From positions 4,663,380 to 4,727,379 of the forward strand of contig NW_020654229.1 in assembly GCF_003589595.1 (NCBI RefSeq): a stretch of DNA of 64,000 bases, written 5' to 3'. A program made the translations under genes and the position numbers. Under the pieces are notes generated by a model, which saw only the letters and a list, made by a program, of their open reading frames with translations, had not been told where the DNA came from and made no database searches. Of the stretch, positions 55,601 through 63,609 are shown piece after piece. Each line of letters starts with the position of its first letter. Within the stretch, counting starts at the first letter, position 1. The DNA is from Hyposmocoma kahamanoa (Eukaryota; Arthropoda; Insecta; Lepidoptera; Cosmopterigidae).

Positions 55601-58600
55601 AACCTCTTGTTTACACAATAAACCACGCGTACATTTCGTGATAAACTAGAATTGATGGCGGCGATCTTAGGCGGCTATCCCAGTGCGTGAGCGAGCGCAC
55701 TGATTGATGAGGCACGGGTGCTTGCGTTTGTAAAAGAGATGACAACACTGGCTTCTTTGTCGGTCCGTTATTTGATAGCACGTGCCGTGCATGGGTTAAT
55801 GACCTTTGGATCAGGCGATTGCAAAATAACCCTCCAACTTGCAGCGAAATTCGCTACGGGTGGGTTGGATGATCTTGATACCTCCAATTAACACTACACC
55901 AATTTAATTTTTTGGTAATTTTCTGTTATTTTTGTAAACAGCCATATTTATTTACTAATATTATCCTCCCCGAATTTAGTGAAAAAAAGACAAAGAAACA
56001 AAATAATAAGAGAACCGGTCCAAAAATATACGTTGGCGTAGTGTACGTAACTGGTCGGATCAAGAGTCCCATGAGGCAGTGGTCTCCTTCTGTGAAGCGG
56101 TGATGCTTCAGAAGGACGTCGCCAGGCGTGATTAGTACAGGGCCGATCCCGATCGGCGGCGGCGGATCAGAGCGGGGGCTTCGTTCGCCAGTAAGTTAGG
56201 CAGCCGCGAGGAGGACGTCGGGGCGGTGTGGCCCGCTCCGCCGTGAGGAGAGGAGGAGAGGACGCAGCTCCTCCTAGGTGCTGGGGGATTCCGGTGCGCA
56301 AAGTCGGTCCCGGATCCTTCCCACTAGCGTTTTAGCCGGTAGAAGTAATAACCTTTTCGCTGCCCCCGCGGCGGAGAGGTATCCGGAAGATTTCCCTACC
56401 CAAAGAAAAAGTGTTCATAGCGGGTATCGATCAGATGCGTTTTTACAGGCGACCAGAACAATTAGAAAGTTTCATAGTGTTCCACATAACAATAGCTCCA
56501 CGCGCCCCGATAGAAATTTTGCGTTTGAATGCCATTTAGTATTTTGACGGTTTCAGATAACTGACGTATTTTCATAAAAGTAAATGGCGACTTTCATAGC
56601 CGAGGCGTAAGATCCTAGGCCCGTGTGGCTCGTACACCCTGCGCCATATATAAAGCAATGCCAAGTTTCGTATTAGAAATCTAAAACTCGTTTCAGGTTT
56701 GAATGTCCAATTTGTTCTCGTGTAAGCCCAAACCAACGCTCCTTGACCAGGCACATGGAGTCAGTTCACTATGGCAAGAAGAGTTCAAGACCTTCAGTGA
56801 AGCAGAATGGGGAGAAGAAACGAGTCGCTCTTTGCCATTTGTGCGGAGCTAACTTCAAGGTTCGTGTTATTTAATTATAAATATTAGTAAAATAAGTGTT
56901 TTATTGAATGTCAAGATGTTAATTACCCCACTACTTTCTTATATTATTAATACAAAGATCGAACACTTGAAAAAGTCCTTCGGTCCGGCCGGATTCGAAC
57001 CGACGTCTTCTAGCAAGCCTTGCCAGACGCTATGCCAACTAAGCCACGGTACGAACCAGCGGACCTCTCGAATTTTTCCATGTGACACATCGTACTACGT
57101 ACGGCTAACGGCGCGAGGGAAGGTGTAGTGGCTGTGTCTTTGGACATAGCCAACGCCTTCGGCACTCTCCCCTTCGCCGTTATCAGGTAGTGCTCTGCCA
57201 GACAAGGGAAGGGAGGCGCGCCGAGCGCTCAATGAGGTGCGGAGTACCTCAGAGGTCCGTGTTAGGACCACTACTGTGGAACCTGGGGTACGATTGGGTG
57301 CTGAGGGGCGCGCTGCTCCCCCGGACGGCGGTCATTGCGTACGCCGACGATTCCCTGTCAACCTGAGATATAAGTTAACAATTCCCATGTGCCTGTGATT
57401 TCACCAGCACCCTTACCTTTCAAACACAGTAATGCTCTCATTACTGTTTGGTGGCAGAAATAAGTAAGGTAGTACCCTGAACCGATTCTTTCACTAGGAG
57501 TTCTGCTTCCTCGACCTTGGCTCACTTGGTAAAAGCGGTAGCCACGGGAAGACAAAAGACGCTGGTTCGAGTTAACATGAATAAATTAAGAATAGGCACA
57601 GAAAATTTGACACAGATCAGACGTCCACAAACGCCCGATGGCGTTTATAATAACATATGAATTTAATAACTAACCGGGCTTCAGTTGAAAATCAAAATTT
57701 AGCACGTTCTCTGTAGTGTTCGAAGAGAAATATTTCCGTATAAAAATTCTGTACAAAGTTAGATATCGTCGCCATACTTTCTAAAGTCATATCTCAAAGC
57801 ACAAAGTTACTGAAATGTAAAAAATGGGTTGTATATATATTGATTTCACATACATTTCCTTCATATCGTCTGTTTAAAGGTAAAACCACATAAGTGCCAT
57901 TTCTATAAACAGTCTTTATATAGCTATGTCAAGAAAATCACTTATCTTTCTGCAGGTGAAACTCAATAACAAAAAAGCTATAAACTCAATAAGTGGTTTT
58001 ATTTGCAGAAAGATGGTGATTTTCTTACAACAGGTACATAATTCGGAGATTTTTTGTGGATTTGTGGAACGTCACTTATGTGGTTTTAGGTTTAAAAATA
58101 AAAAATAAATAAAAAAATAAAAAATAAAATGCATTTAATTCGGACAACAGTGGATCCATAGAATGTTAGTATTACAAACAAACTTATATAACTATGTTAG
58201 TACGAAAACTTAAATGAAGGGAGGACCAGTGTCTAAATAGACCGCTGTCCCACCTATCAGCTACTCCATTCAGGAGTCTGTGACGGCTAGCGCATACCCT
58301 ACGCATCGATGCGGCGCAGCGCTTGCGCAATGTCGCACCAAAACCGTCTACACTCGCGTCCGCAAACATTCCGGACGCGCTACAGTATCGCGGCAGGCAG
58401 CCGTAACAGAATCCTGAACGCGTCATTGTATAAAACACGCATTGTGTTGTATGAGCGTTGGGTGTACCTGCTCCATAAACTGCAGGTATACAGCGATGTA
58501 CAGTACGCTTTAAATAAAGTAATTTTAACTCGTACCGTACATCGACTGAACCTGCGCGCCAACATATTCGCTCTTATAGACAGTGCTCTGCGTTCCCTCT

Positions 58601-60007
58601 CAATGTCCGCGTCATCACGTAAATCATCCGTTACCAAATGGCCAAGATATTTAAAGGAAGTCACCATCTTAAGATCTTGACCATTTAGCAGAATGGGAGG
58701 TACGTGTGATGGACATTTGCTTCCCGCCTTAAAAACCATACACTGACTTTTGAGCACATTGTATCTAAGATTATGCCCAATGGCATACGATTCGCAAATG
58801 CTAATATAAGCAGACGATATTCACACACTGGCTTTTCCCTATTCCTAAAGTAATGCTTCCAAATTAACACCCTTGATAAGAAATTTCAAATAAATAGAAA
58901 GTTTTGCCATCTCCTGAATAATATCTGTTTATAACATGCTGGTTTCAGAAAGTAAGGCATCGATATTTTATTCTTAAATAAATCGTCTTAGCCTATACTT
59001 TTCAAGATTTTATATGATCGGGTAAAGCACATCCTATCGTGTAACACATTAGCACATTCTTTACACAATAATCCTTAGGTGTATCCTATATTTTTTGTAA
59101 GTCCGGTATTTAATAGAACATATCTAAACCATTTGAGCAAAACAATTTTTCTCGCTTCTCTAACTTAATTATCTATATTACTTAATTTATATTGCGGTGG
59201 AACGGTATGGAAGCGAATTTTTGTATGATAGATCACGTCACGCGTCTTCCGCGGAATTCTCGCGCAGGCCCGAGATAATATCAAGTCTCGTTTGCACTGA
59301 CAGCGCCAACAACTGACCTGTGTGTCCGTATCCGTATATTCCAAAAATATTCTGTATTTATTATAATAAAAATAATATCTCTAACAATAACGTGCTATTT
59401 CATTCGATGGTGTGGGGAAAAACAGCAAAACATCTAATTACTAAACAAACGGAATCAAATTTCATCGGTAATTAAATATGTAATTTTGCAGTTTTCGTCC
59501 ATTATAGCAAAGCTCAAGTTAACTGGTCGATTTGAAGTGAAACAATTGACGACACCTGTCAATTGTTTCGAATTCGAGCTGGCCAATTGGAGCGCACTTG
59601 TCACAGTAACGATATGGCAGAATAGTTTTCAAACAAATTAAATGACATTTCGTCTCTACTACTGGTTATATACTCGATGCTCAAGAATGTCCGCGCATTC
59701 ACGAGAATTCTGCAGCTGCCGTCGGCGACGGTTGACAAATTCGCGAGAAGTGGCGCGAAGGCAGGCGCAATGTGACGTCAAACGTCGACGAAATAAAACC
59801 GCGGGCGCTGGAATGCTCGAGCATTCTCGAAATTGACGCTTCCATTCCTTTTTCTGTTCCGCCACAATGTAAAATGAACCTTAATGTATTTTTTATTTAC
59901 AGGGCAATAACAAACTTAACCGCCATCTTCAACAAGTCTGCGAAAAGGCGAAGTTAGAAGAGGAATTCGCCAGTCTATATGATCAGGAATGCTTGAACGC
60001 GACATAA
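43548..60007 (+). CDS. ZAD and C2H2 zinc-finger transcription factor, eight exons
   Basis: Exons: 43548-43643, 45076-45185, 45924-46821, 47839-48044, 48999-49124, 53548-53745, 56697-56859, 59903-60007. All have AG acceptors and GT donors. The lengths sum to 1902 nt and the phases (0, 2, 0, 2, 2, 2, 0) agree exactly, giving 633 residues and a stop. The N-terminus (1-68) is a ZAD, an insect dimerisation domain, with Cys pairs at 6/9 and 40/43. Residues 70-340 are an Asn/Asp/Glu-rich linker ending in a basic patch. Nine zinc fingers follow at about 346-366, 375-395, 401-420 (C2HC), 429-450, 461-481, 488-508, 518-541 (long H-x6-H), 548-569 and 591-612 (C2HC). Four of the fingers are split by introns. 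It should bind DNA in the nucleus; the target is unknown. Introns hold LINE, P-like and foldback insertions. Confidence 0.93.
44131..44308 (+). mobile_element. 178-bp TIR element in intron 1
   Basis: CTAGGGTCGGCGGACTAAAG and its inverse CTTTAGTCTGCCGACCCTAG are 26-bp termini with one mismatch. Read as GGGTCGGC...GCCGACCC, the element is flanked by TA on both sides, the Tc1/mariner target. Non-coding. Confidence 0.85.
44615..44735 (+). mobile_element. tRNA-derived SINE in intron 1
   Basis: A box TAGCTCAGTTGAGAG and B box GGTTCGAATCC with a GATCAAAGGAATTTTT continuation, like the tail of the 976-1105 family. Confidence 0.75.
44745..44965 (-). mobile_element. SINE family V, copy 1
   Basis: On the minus strand, an A box-like TAGTTGAATGG and B box-like GCTTCGATTCC precede a body with GGTTGTCTATGTG. 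The same body and head recur at 53290-53490. Confidence 0.7.
45076..45185 (+). CDS. ZAD gene exon 2
   Basis: The acceptor TATTGCAG precedes LCPDSHLCYICCHVLNKLWL, carrying the second ZAD Cys pair. The donor is TTTAG|GTATGT, phase 2. Confidence 0.88.
45300..45500 (+). repeat. Repeat inverted at 60990-61200
   Basis: TATTGAAATTTTTAATGATA, GATAAGTCGAGCACGTTAAC and GATATTTGACCATTTGTCA recur in inverse near 61020-61190. The two copies bracket the rest of the zinc-finger gene. Confidence 0.75.
45924..46821 (+). CDS. ZAD gene exon 3 (linker and first finger)
   Basis: The acceptor ATTTTCAG adds T to the split AG, making Ser. The exon encodes the Asn/Asp-rich linker and finger 1 (CYNCALGF...H). The donor is GAG|GTAAGT, phase 0. 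The frame is open upstream to 45778 but that part is intron. The antisense ORF 46706-46524 is a shadow. Confidence 0.9.
46955..47122 (+). repeat. SINE-like repeat family S, copy 7
   Basis: GCCACTCAGAGCTTTAAAT to CACCAGCACCCTTA in intron 3. A reverse piece lies at 46925-46975. Confidence 0.8.
47125..47835 (+). repeat. Intron 3 segments shared with intron 7
   Basis: Blocks near 47165-47225, 47280-47345, 47637-47740 and 47745-47815 match 57590-57645, 57655-57722, 58995-59100 and 59105-59170 in the same order. Between them sits a hairpin (47466-47488 with 47544-47564). Confidence 0.7.
47839..48044 (+). CDS. ZAD gene exon 4 (fingers 2, 3 and half of 4)
   Basis: The acceptor CCTTTTAG precedes NGEYRCSTCTLRFASPSVLR. 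Finger 3 (CRRCNEITTARARRTHTRRC) is a C2HC variant. Finger 4 begins CHLCGSIF and is cut by the intron in phase 2. Confidence 0.9.
48118..48600 (+). pseudogene. LINE RT fragment in intron 4
   Basis: FADDTSLIFKTDRYD (catalytic FADD box) to KCVKFELINGKS and EINGEKLDLLNKAVF. Shifted frames then resemble the jockey RT thumb (KLQWFPHISALGSKLSSAAY). Frameshifts and stops show it is dead. Confidence 0.85.
48999..49124 (+). CDS. ZAD gene exon 5 (end of finger 4, most of 5)
   Basis: The acceptor AAATTACAG is followed by A|GAC. It encodes DPNGLQQHLKRFH then YPCSVCGKTYSKQAAVRTHM. The donor is AT|GTAAGT, phase 2. Confidence 0.9.
49235..49475 (+). mobile_element. tRNA-derived SINE in intron 5
   Basis: A box TGGTCGAGTGGC, B box-like GGGCTCAATCC, then a body ending near ATCTAATATAATAACA. 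The 49480-49565 segment after it matches the repeat at 23205-23330. Confidence 0.75.
49566..51570 (+). mobile_element. 5'-truncated LINE, nearly intact RT (jockey-like)
   Basis: Frame one (49582-50146) carries the pre-RT region to RVTPVPKSGTSKK. Frame two (50102-51448) carries the RT: QHGFRCGRSTTTNLISF, TYFDFKKAFDLV (motif A Asp), SGVSQGSILGPTLF (motif B), LLFADDLKLY (motif C Asp-Asp), thumb and the C-terminus to SKICN. The two are split by one frame change in an 8-A run (50113-50120). The endonuclease and ORF1 are absent. The AAATAAATAAAT tail ends near 51568. It is the best preserved LINE of the window and lies within intron 5. Confidence 0.9.
51712..51830 (+). repeat. AACCGACTTC repeat, best copy
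   Basis: AACCGACTTCAAAAAAAGGA, TTTTCAATTCGACTG, then GTATGTTACGCGATAACTCC. Same family as 1-95. Confidence 0.8.
52346..52723 (+). mobile_element. P-like miniature element, copy B
   Basis: A 378-bp inverted copy of 15997-16378 with the same termini, flanked by CCTATGTA (52338-52345) and CCTATGCA (52724-52731), an 8-bp duplication with one change. It carries a plus-strand THAP-start frame (52491-52637). It lies in intron 5 of the zinc-finger gene. Confidence 0.92.
52491..52637 (+). pseudogene. Truncated THAP-domain ORF
   Basis: ATG with TECAVNKCKNTSDKHKI, then DTNITFHKE; 48 residues and a stop. It has the same THAP N-terminal half as copy A, with two residue changes in the finger. Confidence 0.8.
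52742..52936 (-). pseudogene. LINE C-terminal fragment
   Basis: The minus frame SIRTKRHASTFIWRTAMELN then FKATVNRHYL is the C-terminal end of the element type seen at 1937-2381. Confidence 0.8.
53290..53490 (-). mobile_element. SINE family V, copy 2
   Basis: Same body and head as 44745-44965, ending just before exon 6. Confidence 0.7.
53548..53745 (+). CDS. ZAD gene exon 6 (end of finger 5, fingers 6 and 7)
   Basis: The acceptor TATTCTCAG. It encodes the KHINRKFNCDKC start, finger 6, and finger 7 with a long H-x6-H ending in NALAHQQT. The donor is GT|GTGAGT, phase 2. Confidence 0.9.
53873..53992. repeat. Hairpin element in intron 6
   Basis: GCACGGTACAGTCAAGAGCA with CAAGCTTGACACT, and the inverse AGTGTCAAGCTTGACGTGCT with CTTGACCCTGTACGTGC. 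Arms are about 36 bp with a loop of about 46 bp. Confidence 0.85.
54010..55760. mobile_element. 1.75-kb foldback structure in intron 6
   Basis: Outer arms 54010-54175 and 55590-55755 are inverted (shared GCGAGCGCACT, ATCACGAAATG-like and TAAACAAGAG blocks). Inner arms 54722-54945 and 55330-55520 are inverted with better identity (GGTAAGTACCAAATCTAAGT). No transposase frame. The whole looks like a composite foldback transposon. Confidence 0.75.
56045..56345 (+). pseudogene. R1-like LINE 3' end in intron 6
   Basis: The frame reads ESHEAVVSFCEAVMLQKDVA and then RRD and a stop, the R1-clade ORF2 C-terminus. A GC-rich 3' part with GTTTTAGCCGGTAGAAGTAA follows. Confidence 0.75.
56697..56859 (+). 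CDS. ZAD gene exon 7 (finger 8, start of 9)
   Basis: The acceptor TCGTTTCAG. FECPICSRVSPNQRSLTRHM then ESVH gives finger 8. A basic linker leads to CHLCGANFK. The donor is AAG|GTTCGT, phase 0. Confidence 0.9.
56940..57070 (-). mobile_element. tRNA-derived SINE in intron 7
   Basis: Reverse copy of the 976-1105 family with B box GGATTCGAACC on the plus strand and TGGCTTAGTTGGCATAGCGT as its A-box region. Confidence 0.8.
57117..57355 (+). pseudogene. R1-like RT fragment with internal deletion
   Basis: EGVVAVSLDIANAFGTLPFA (motif A) is followed after a deletion by PQRSVLGPLLWNLGYDWVLR (motif B) and AVIAYADDSL (motif C YADD). Same family as 29926-30109. Confidence 0.85.
57356..57505 (+). repeat. 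SINE-like repeat family S, copy 8
   Basis: It starts inside the family at ACCTGAGATATAAGTTAACA and ends TTCTTTCACTAGGAGTTCTG. Confidence 0.8.
57575..59170 (+). repeat. Intron 7 segments shared with intron 3
   Basis: Counterpart of 47125-47835, interrupted by a LINE fragment (58190-58870). Shared text includes GGGCTTCAGTTGAAAA and TTTTATATGATCGG.TAAAG. Confidence 0.7.
58184..58870 (-). pseudogene. LINE RT thumb fragment in intron 7
   Basis: The minus frame reads SFKYLGHLVTDDLRDDADIE then RERRALSIRANMLARRFSRC, LFKAYCTSLYTC and LYNDAFRILLRLP. It continues in another frame with CSASGMFADASVDGFGATLR. This is a common lepidopteran LINE RT thumb. At least two frameshifts. Confidence 0.85.
59270..59681 (-). 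mobile_element. Inverted-repeat miniature element, family X copy 3
   Basis: The inverse of copies 1 and 2, ending with CTGGTTATATACTCGAT at 59681. It lacks a clear far terminus and sits just upstream of the last exon of the zinc-finger gene. Confidence 0.82.
59903..60007 (+). CDS. ZAD gene exon 8 (last)
   Basis: The acceptor TTTATTTACAG. It encodes GNNKLNRHLQQVC, completing finger 9 as C2HC, then an acidic tail ending ECLNAT and a stop. Confidence 0.9.
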   Translation, partial: GNNKLNRHLQQVCEKAKLEEEFASLYDQECLNAT

Positions 60008-60350
60008 CAGCTGACAAGAACACATTTCTGACAACACGAAAATTGCCTGCAAGATGTGGAATGGGCTTCTTTGTGAAGTATTTCTTTTACACTGTGACAT
60101 GGGGTTCAACGATCAAAGATAGGGTGTGAATTAAAACCCAATCAACCCGCCCGGGCTTTAACCAGGATTTTACCCAAAGCGCCTTAGCCAAAGGTTTAAA
60201 ACTCATTTCTACCCAAAATCGTAGGCAGTCATTATACGCGTGAAAGAATAAGGGAGTTGTTATAATTTCATACTTATTAAAATTTTTTTTCATCACACTT
60301 ACTCGTAAGTAGTATGATTGCATGGTGGCTAACTTGACTCTAATGCCCCA

Positions 60351-60356
60351 AATAAA
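60351..60356 (+). terminator. Candidate poly(A) signal of the ZAD gene
   Basis: AATAAA 344 bp after the stop codon, the first canonical signal downstream that I see. Confidence 0.4.
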
Positions 60357-60689
60357 ACCCTCGGGCCTTTTTCTTCCCATTACGTTACTTTTTTTTTTTA
60401 TTTGTAACACGACATTCTTCCTCATATAGATCAGGTTCAAGTTCAAGTAAGGAGGTTACTTAAGTCCAAAATTAAAACATTCGCTTAAAATGTTATCTAA
60501 ACAGAATTTAAATTGCAATTCAGCCACGTACTACTTAAATACTCACCATTAATAATTTCTTATAACAATTATTTTCTGTATAAAAACTTAGCAAAATTTT
60601 TTTTCAATCCATTGTAAAAAAAAACCAACCACTTTTGTTGTGTTGTGAAACCATATTCATTCTTATCACAAATAAACATTGTATTTATG

Positions 60690-60840
60690 TCCTCGCAAAT
60701 GTGACCGAAAACATTGTATGTGTCACGGACGGTATACAAAACTCGAGTTATTAAAGCCCTCAGCCTCAGGCTTCGGGCTTCTAATAGACCCTCGTAAGTA
60801 ATATCTTATTTACCGTCCTTAATACACAATGTACTATGTT
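60690..60840 (+). repeat. Hairpin-bearing repeat, family H copy 2
   Basis: TCCTCGCAAATGTGACCGAA to AATACACAATGTACTATGTT, aligned in block order with 29060-29240. Confidence 0.6.
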
Positions 60841-60989
60841 AGACGAAAAAAAGGCAACTCCACACAATACCCACCTTACAGACATGTGGATTCTCATTTA
60901 GGGATGCTTTAAACTTCGATTTTTGTGAAAATCGATGCAAGCGTATACGATGGAAGAAGTTTTTATGTTCGGTCTTTGTATCATTGATA

Positions 60990-61200
60990 TTACTGCCGTT
61001 CACTAATTAAAACGCGGCTAAATGATAAATGGTCAAATATCCGTTTTTAATAGCATAAGAGTACAAAATTTCCTTTTAAAAACAGTTAAAATTAGCTAAC
61101 GTGTTCGTCTTATCGGAAGTCGGAACTTATCCTAACGATGCATAGCTCAAATATCATTAAACATTTCAATATTCTAAAACTGGGTTATGGTTTTTAATGA
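60990..61200 (-). repeat. Inverse copy of 45300-45500
   Basis: Includes AATGGTCAAATATCCGTTTT and AACGTGTTCGTCTTATCGGA. The only other copy noticed is at 45300-45500. Confidence 0.75.
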
Positions 61201-61239
61201 TATCACAAAAAGTTATTTTTTAATACAGTTGCTCAAAAC

Positions 61240-61644
61240 GTGGTATTTTTCGCACTACAAATCGTGCGGAAAGTTGGATTTCTCGCACTAGTGCTTTTTA
61301 CTTTTCCAGTTTTTTTTTTATTTACTGTTGTTTTAAGTCTTAAACATAGAACTAAAGAGATTGTATATTTATTTCATATTTATGTGCTTTGTGACGTGAG
61401 TCATTCGTCATTAAAACTTATATTTATTTACAAATACTATATAATGAACGTATCGAGTGGAGGTCCACAGTCTCTGCCTACCCCTGAATGGGTGACAGGC
61501 GAGATTTTTATGTATATATTTGTTCTATGTATTACAGATAAATTGTATCTCACTACCGTGCACGGGTTCCTAAAGAAGTTTAAACAAAAGTACCAGGACT
61601 TCATAATAAGAAAAGTGGTTACAGACCGATATTACAGAAAATAA
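61240..61644 (+). CDS. Unrecognised 134-codon hydrophobic ORF
   Basis: The open frame has hydrophobic runs LALVLFTFPVFFLFTVVLSL and MYIFVLCITDKLYL, then a basic C-terminus. No known domain; the first codons overlap repeat-like text (TCGCACTA). It could be a fragment of a transposon or a chance ORF in AT-rich DNA. Confidence 0.2.
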   Translation: MVFFALQIVRKVGFLALVLFTFPVFFLFTVVLSLKHRTKEIVYLFHIYVLCDVSHSSLKLIFIYKYYIMNVSSGGPQSLPTPEWVTGEIFMYIFVLCITDKLYLTTVHGFLKKFKQKYQDFIIRKVVTDRYYRK

Positions 61645-61779
61645 ACAAAAACAGCACGTTGGAACTAGATTTCCATAGACTTTTAAATAATGGTTGCAGT
61701 GGTTGTATTTCATTATTTTAATTTACTAGCAGAAAATGAGTTTTTTTTAAATACTTTTTTATTTTACTTTCAATGTAGT

Positions 61780-61935
61780 TTTTTCGCAAATGTATTAAAA
61801 AACGTCGTTTGATACACGTGCGGATTTGTCATTTTCACTTGTCTCGAGTCTTGACCCTCGCCTCTGGCTCGGGCCAAGAAGCCTCGAGACTCGCGAATAA
61901 TGACTAACTTTCCGCACTTGTATCAAAAATAACTA
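61780..61935 (+). repeat. Hairpin-bearing repeat, family H copy 3
   Basis: TTTTCGCAAATGTATTAAAA, AACGTCGTTTGATACACGTG, a GC-rich CTCGAG hairpin, then CGCACTTGTATCAAAAATAA. Confidence 0.7.
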
Positions 61936-62079
61936 TTGTCACTTAACCACGTTTTAATTTTGCGAACGGCATGTTAAGAGCGTTCGTTTTTATGTGATTT
62001 GTCATATTACAAACGTTCTTTTTTATCACACTACCTGTAGTGTGGATTGTCTATGATTTGTCTCGAGCGCATAAGTCAC

Positions 62080-62245
62080 ATGTGCGCCTGATGGTAAGCT
62101 ACACGCCTGTCCATAACAGTTGCAGTGCCACTCAGAGCTTTAAATGGCAAGAGATCTGAGGGGCACTGCCACTGCGCCCGTCACCCTGAGACATAAGCTG
62201 ACAAGTCCCATGTACCTGTAATTTCACCACCACCTTTACCCGCTC
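62080..62245 (+). repeat. SINE-like repeat family S, copy 9
   Basis: TGATGGTAAGCTACACGCCT to ACCTGTAATTTCACCACCAC; the 3' blocks are missing here. The 62870-62960 piece carries the 3' blocks (TTACTGCTTGGCGGCAGAAA). Confidence 0.85.
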
Positions 62246-62325
62246 ACGCGATGCGCTCATCCTGCCGCAAAATGGCGGCTATTTGGTTTCGCAAATTAGA
62301 AAAGGATTCAGTTTAAATACAAGTT

Positions 62326-62388
62326 TTTAAAAATAAAAATTATTATTCTGCATTTTAGCAATGCAGAATAATAATTTTTATTTTTAAA
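62326..62388. repeat. Perfect 29-bp-arm hairpin
   Basis: Arms 62326-62354 and 62360-62388 around a 5-base loop, with TTATTATTCTGCATT at the stem top. Confidence 0.9.
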
Positions 62389-63029
62389 TAAATACCCTCC
62401 GTACTACAACAAAAACATCTCAAATAAAATGCAGTAATACAACGCAAATCCTACACTTAAAAAGCACTAATCAAATTTTTTGTGTACTTGGGTAAATATG
62501 ATAATATTCCGTTTGAGTGGTTCTAATGTTTACCATGAAATTACTCCTTAAAGTATAGTTTATAAACATTTATATTCAGGGTAAACTTAAAAAAGGCAAC
62601 TTACGGTATGTTTTCAATAAATAAACACCGACATCACCAGCCCAAACAATAACACACATGATTGTCGTGACGTATTTTTGAAGTTGTTTATTTTTTTTTA
62701 AATGACAGACCCAGGCATTAAAAACTTTATGGTTTGCTAGAGTAGTTACCAAAATAGGTATTAGTATTAGTTCTTTTACCTGTTATAACTTCGATATCCG
62801 ATAAATCAGTATAAAATCATCACCGGCACCTCTAGGTGTGGTATGCTTCCAGAGACGCATGAATCGTGTGAGCGGATATCCTTCCAAACAGAAACTCAGT
62901 AATACTCAAAATTACTGCTTGGCGGCAGAAATAGGTAAGGCGCTCTACTGCTACTAATTGTGCAGTCCTTTGCAATACTCAGAGCGGATGAAGGGATATA
63001 TTTAACTCACAGGTTTAACTTAAAAAAGT

Positions 63030-63500
63030 TTATTTTTGCATTAAGTTGTAACTTTGCAACGCAGCAAATGCCAGTAAACTATAACCATCAATGCAATTTA
63101 CTACAATTTTGTTTAAAATCTGGGCTAATTTAGTTAATGTACATTTTTTTTCACAGCTACCCTCAAAATGCTTTTCTTCTTTCAAATTTGGATTCCATTT
63201 TTTCCGCCAAATCTCCGTTACGGAACTCTTTTTTAATATTTTATCTTCTTGACTCTGTATCTGGCCGAGATTTCTGTTCTTCAGCATCATATATTCCGGT
63301 ACCAACGTCTCAATTATGTGAAATATATAGGTCAGGTTTTCTACTTCTTCTATATTTATGATTTCATACAAATTCTCCGCGTTCATTAAATTCGTATGAA
63401 CTGCTTCAAGTATTTGTGTTACTTTATCTATGGTATAATTCAACGTATGAATAGATCTGTTTAGTAAACATAGACGCTGGAAGTTTTCTTCTTTATTCAT
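63030..63500 (-). CDS. Unrecognised 156-residue helical protein or terminal exon
   Basis: A single open frame of 157 codons on the minus strand, from ATG at 63500 (MNKEENFQRLCLLNRSIHTL) to a stop, ending LLAFAALQSYNLMQK. Composition is normal for a cytoplasmic alpha-helical protein, with regular leucine/isoleucine spacing, no signal peptide and no membrane segment. ATTTTTCAG lies 3 bases before the ATG, so it may be a last exon whose first exon lies to the right, possibly beyond the window. AATAAA overlaps the stop region. No family is recognised, and it shows no transposon motif. Confidence 0.55.
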   Translation of the reverse strand: MNKEENFQRLCLLNRSIHTLNYTIDKVTQILEAVHTNLMNAENLYEIINIEEVENLTYIFHIIETLVPEYMMLKNRNLGQIQSQEDKILKKSSVTEIWRKKWNPNLKEEKHFEGSCEKKCTLTKLAQILNKIVVNCIDGYSLLAFAALQSYNLMQK

Positions 63501-63609
63501 TAACTGAAAAATGTATTTAAATTACAAATCGTATCAAGACAGCGTAGTCGGGTATTTAGTACCTAGTCGTACACTAGATGTCGCGACGAGTCACAAATAG
63601 CTTTTTTTT

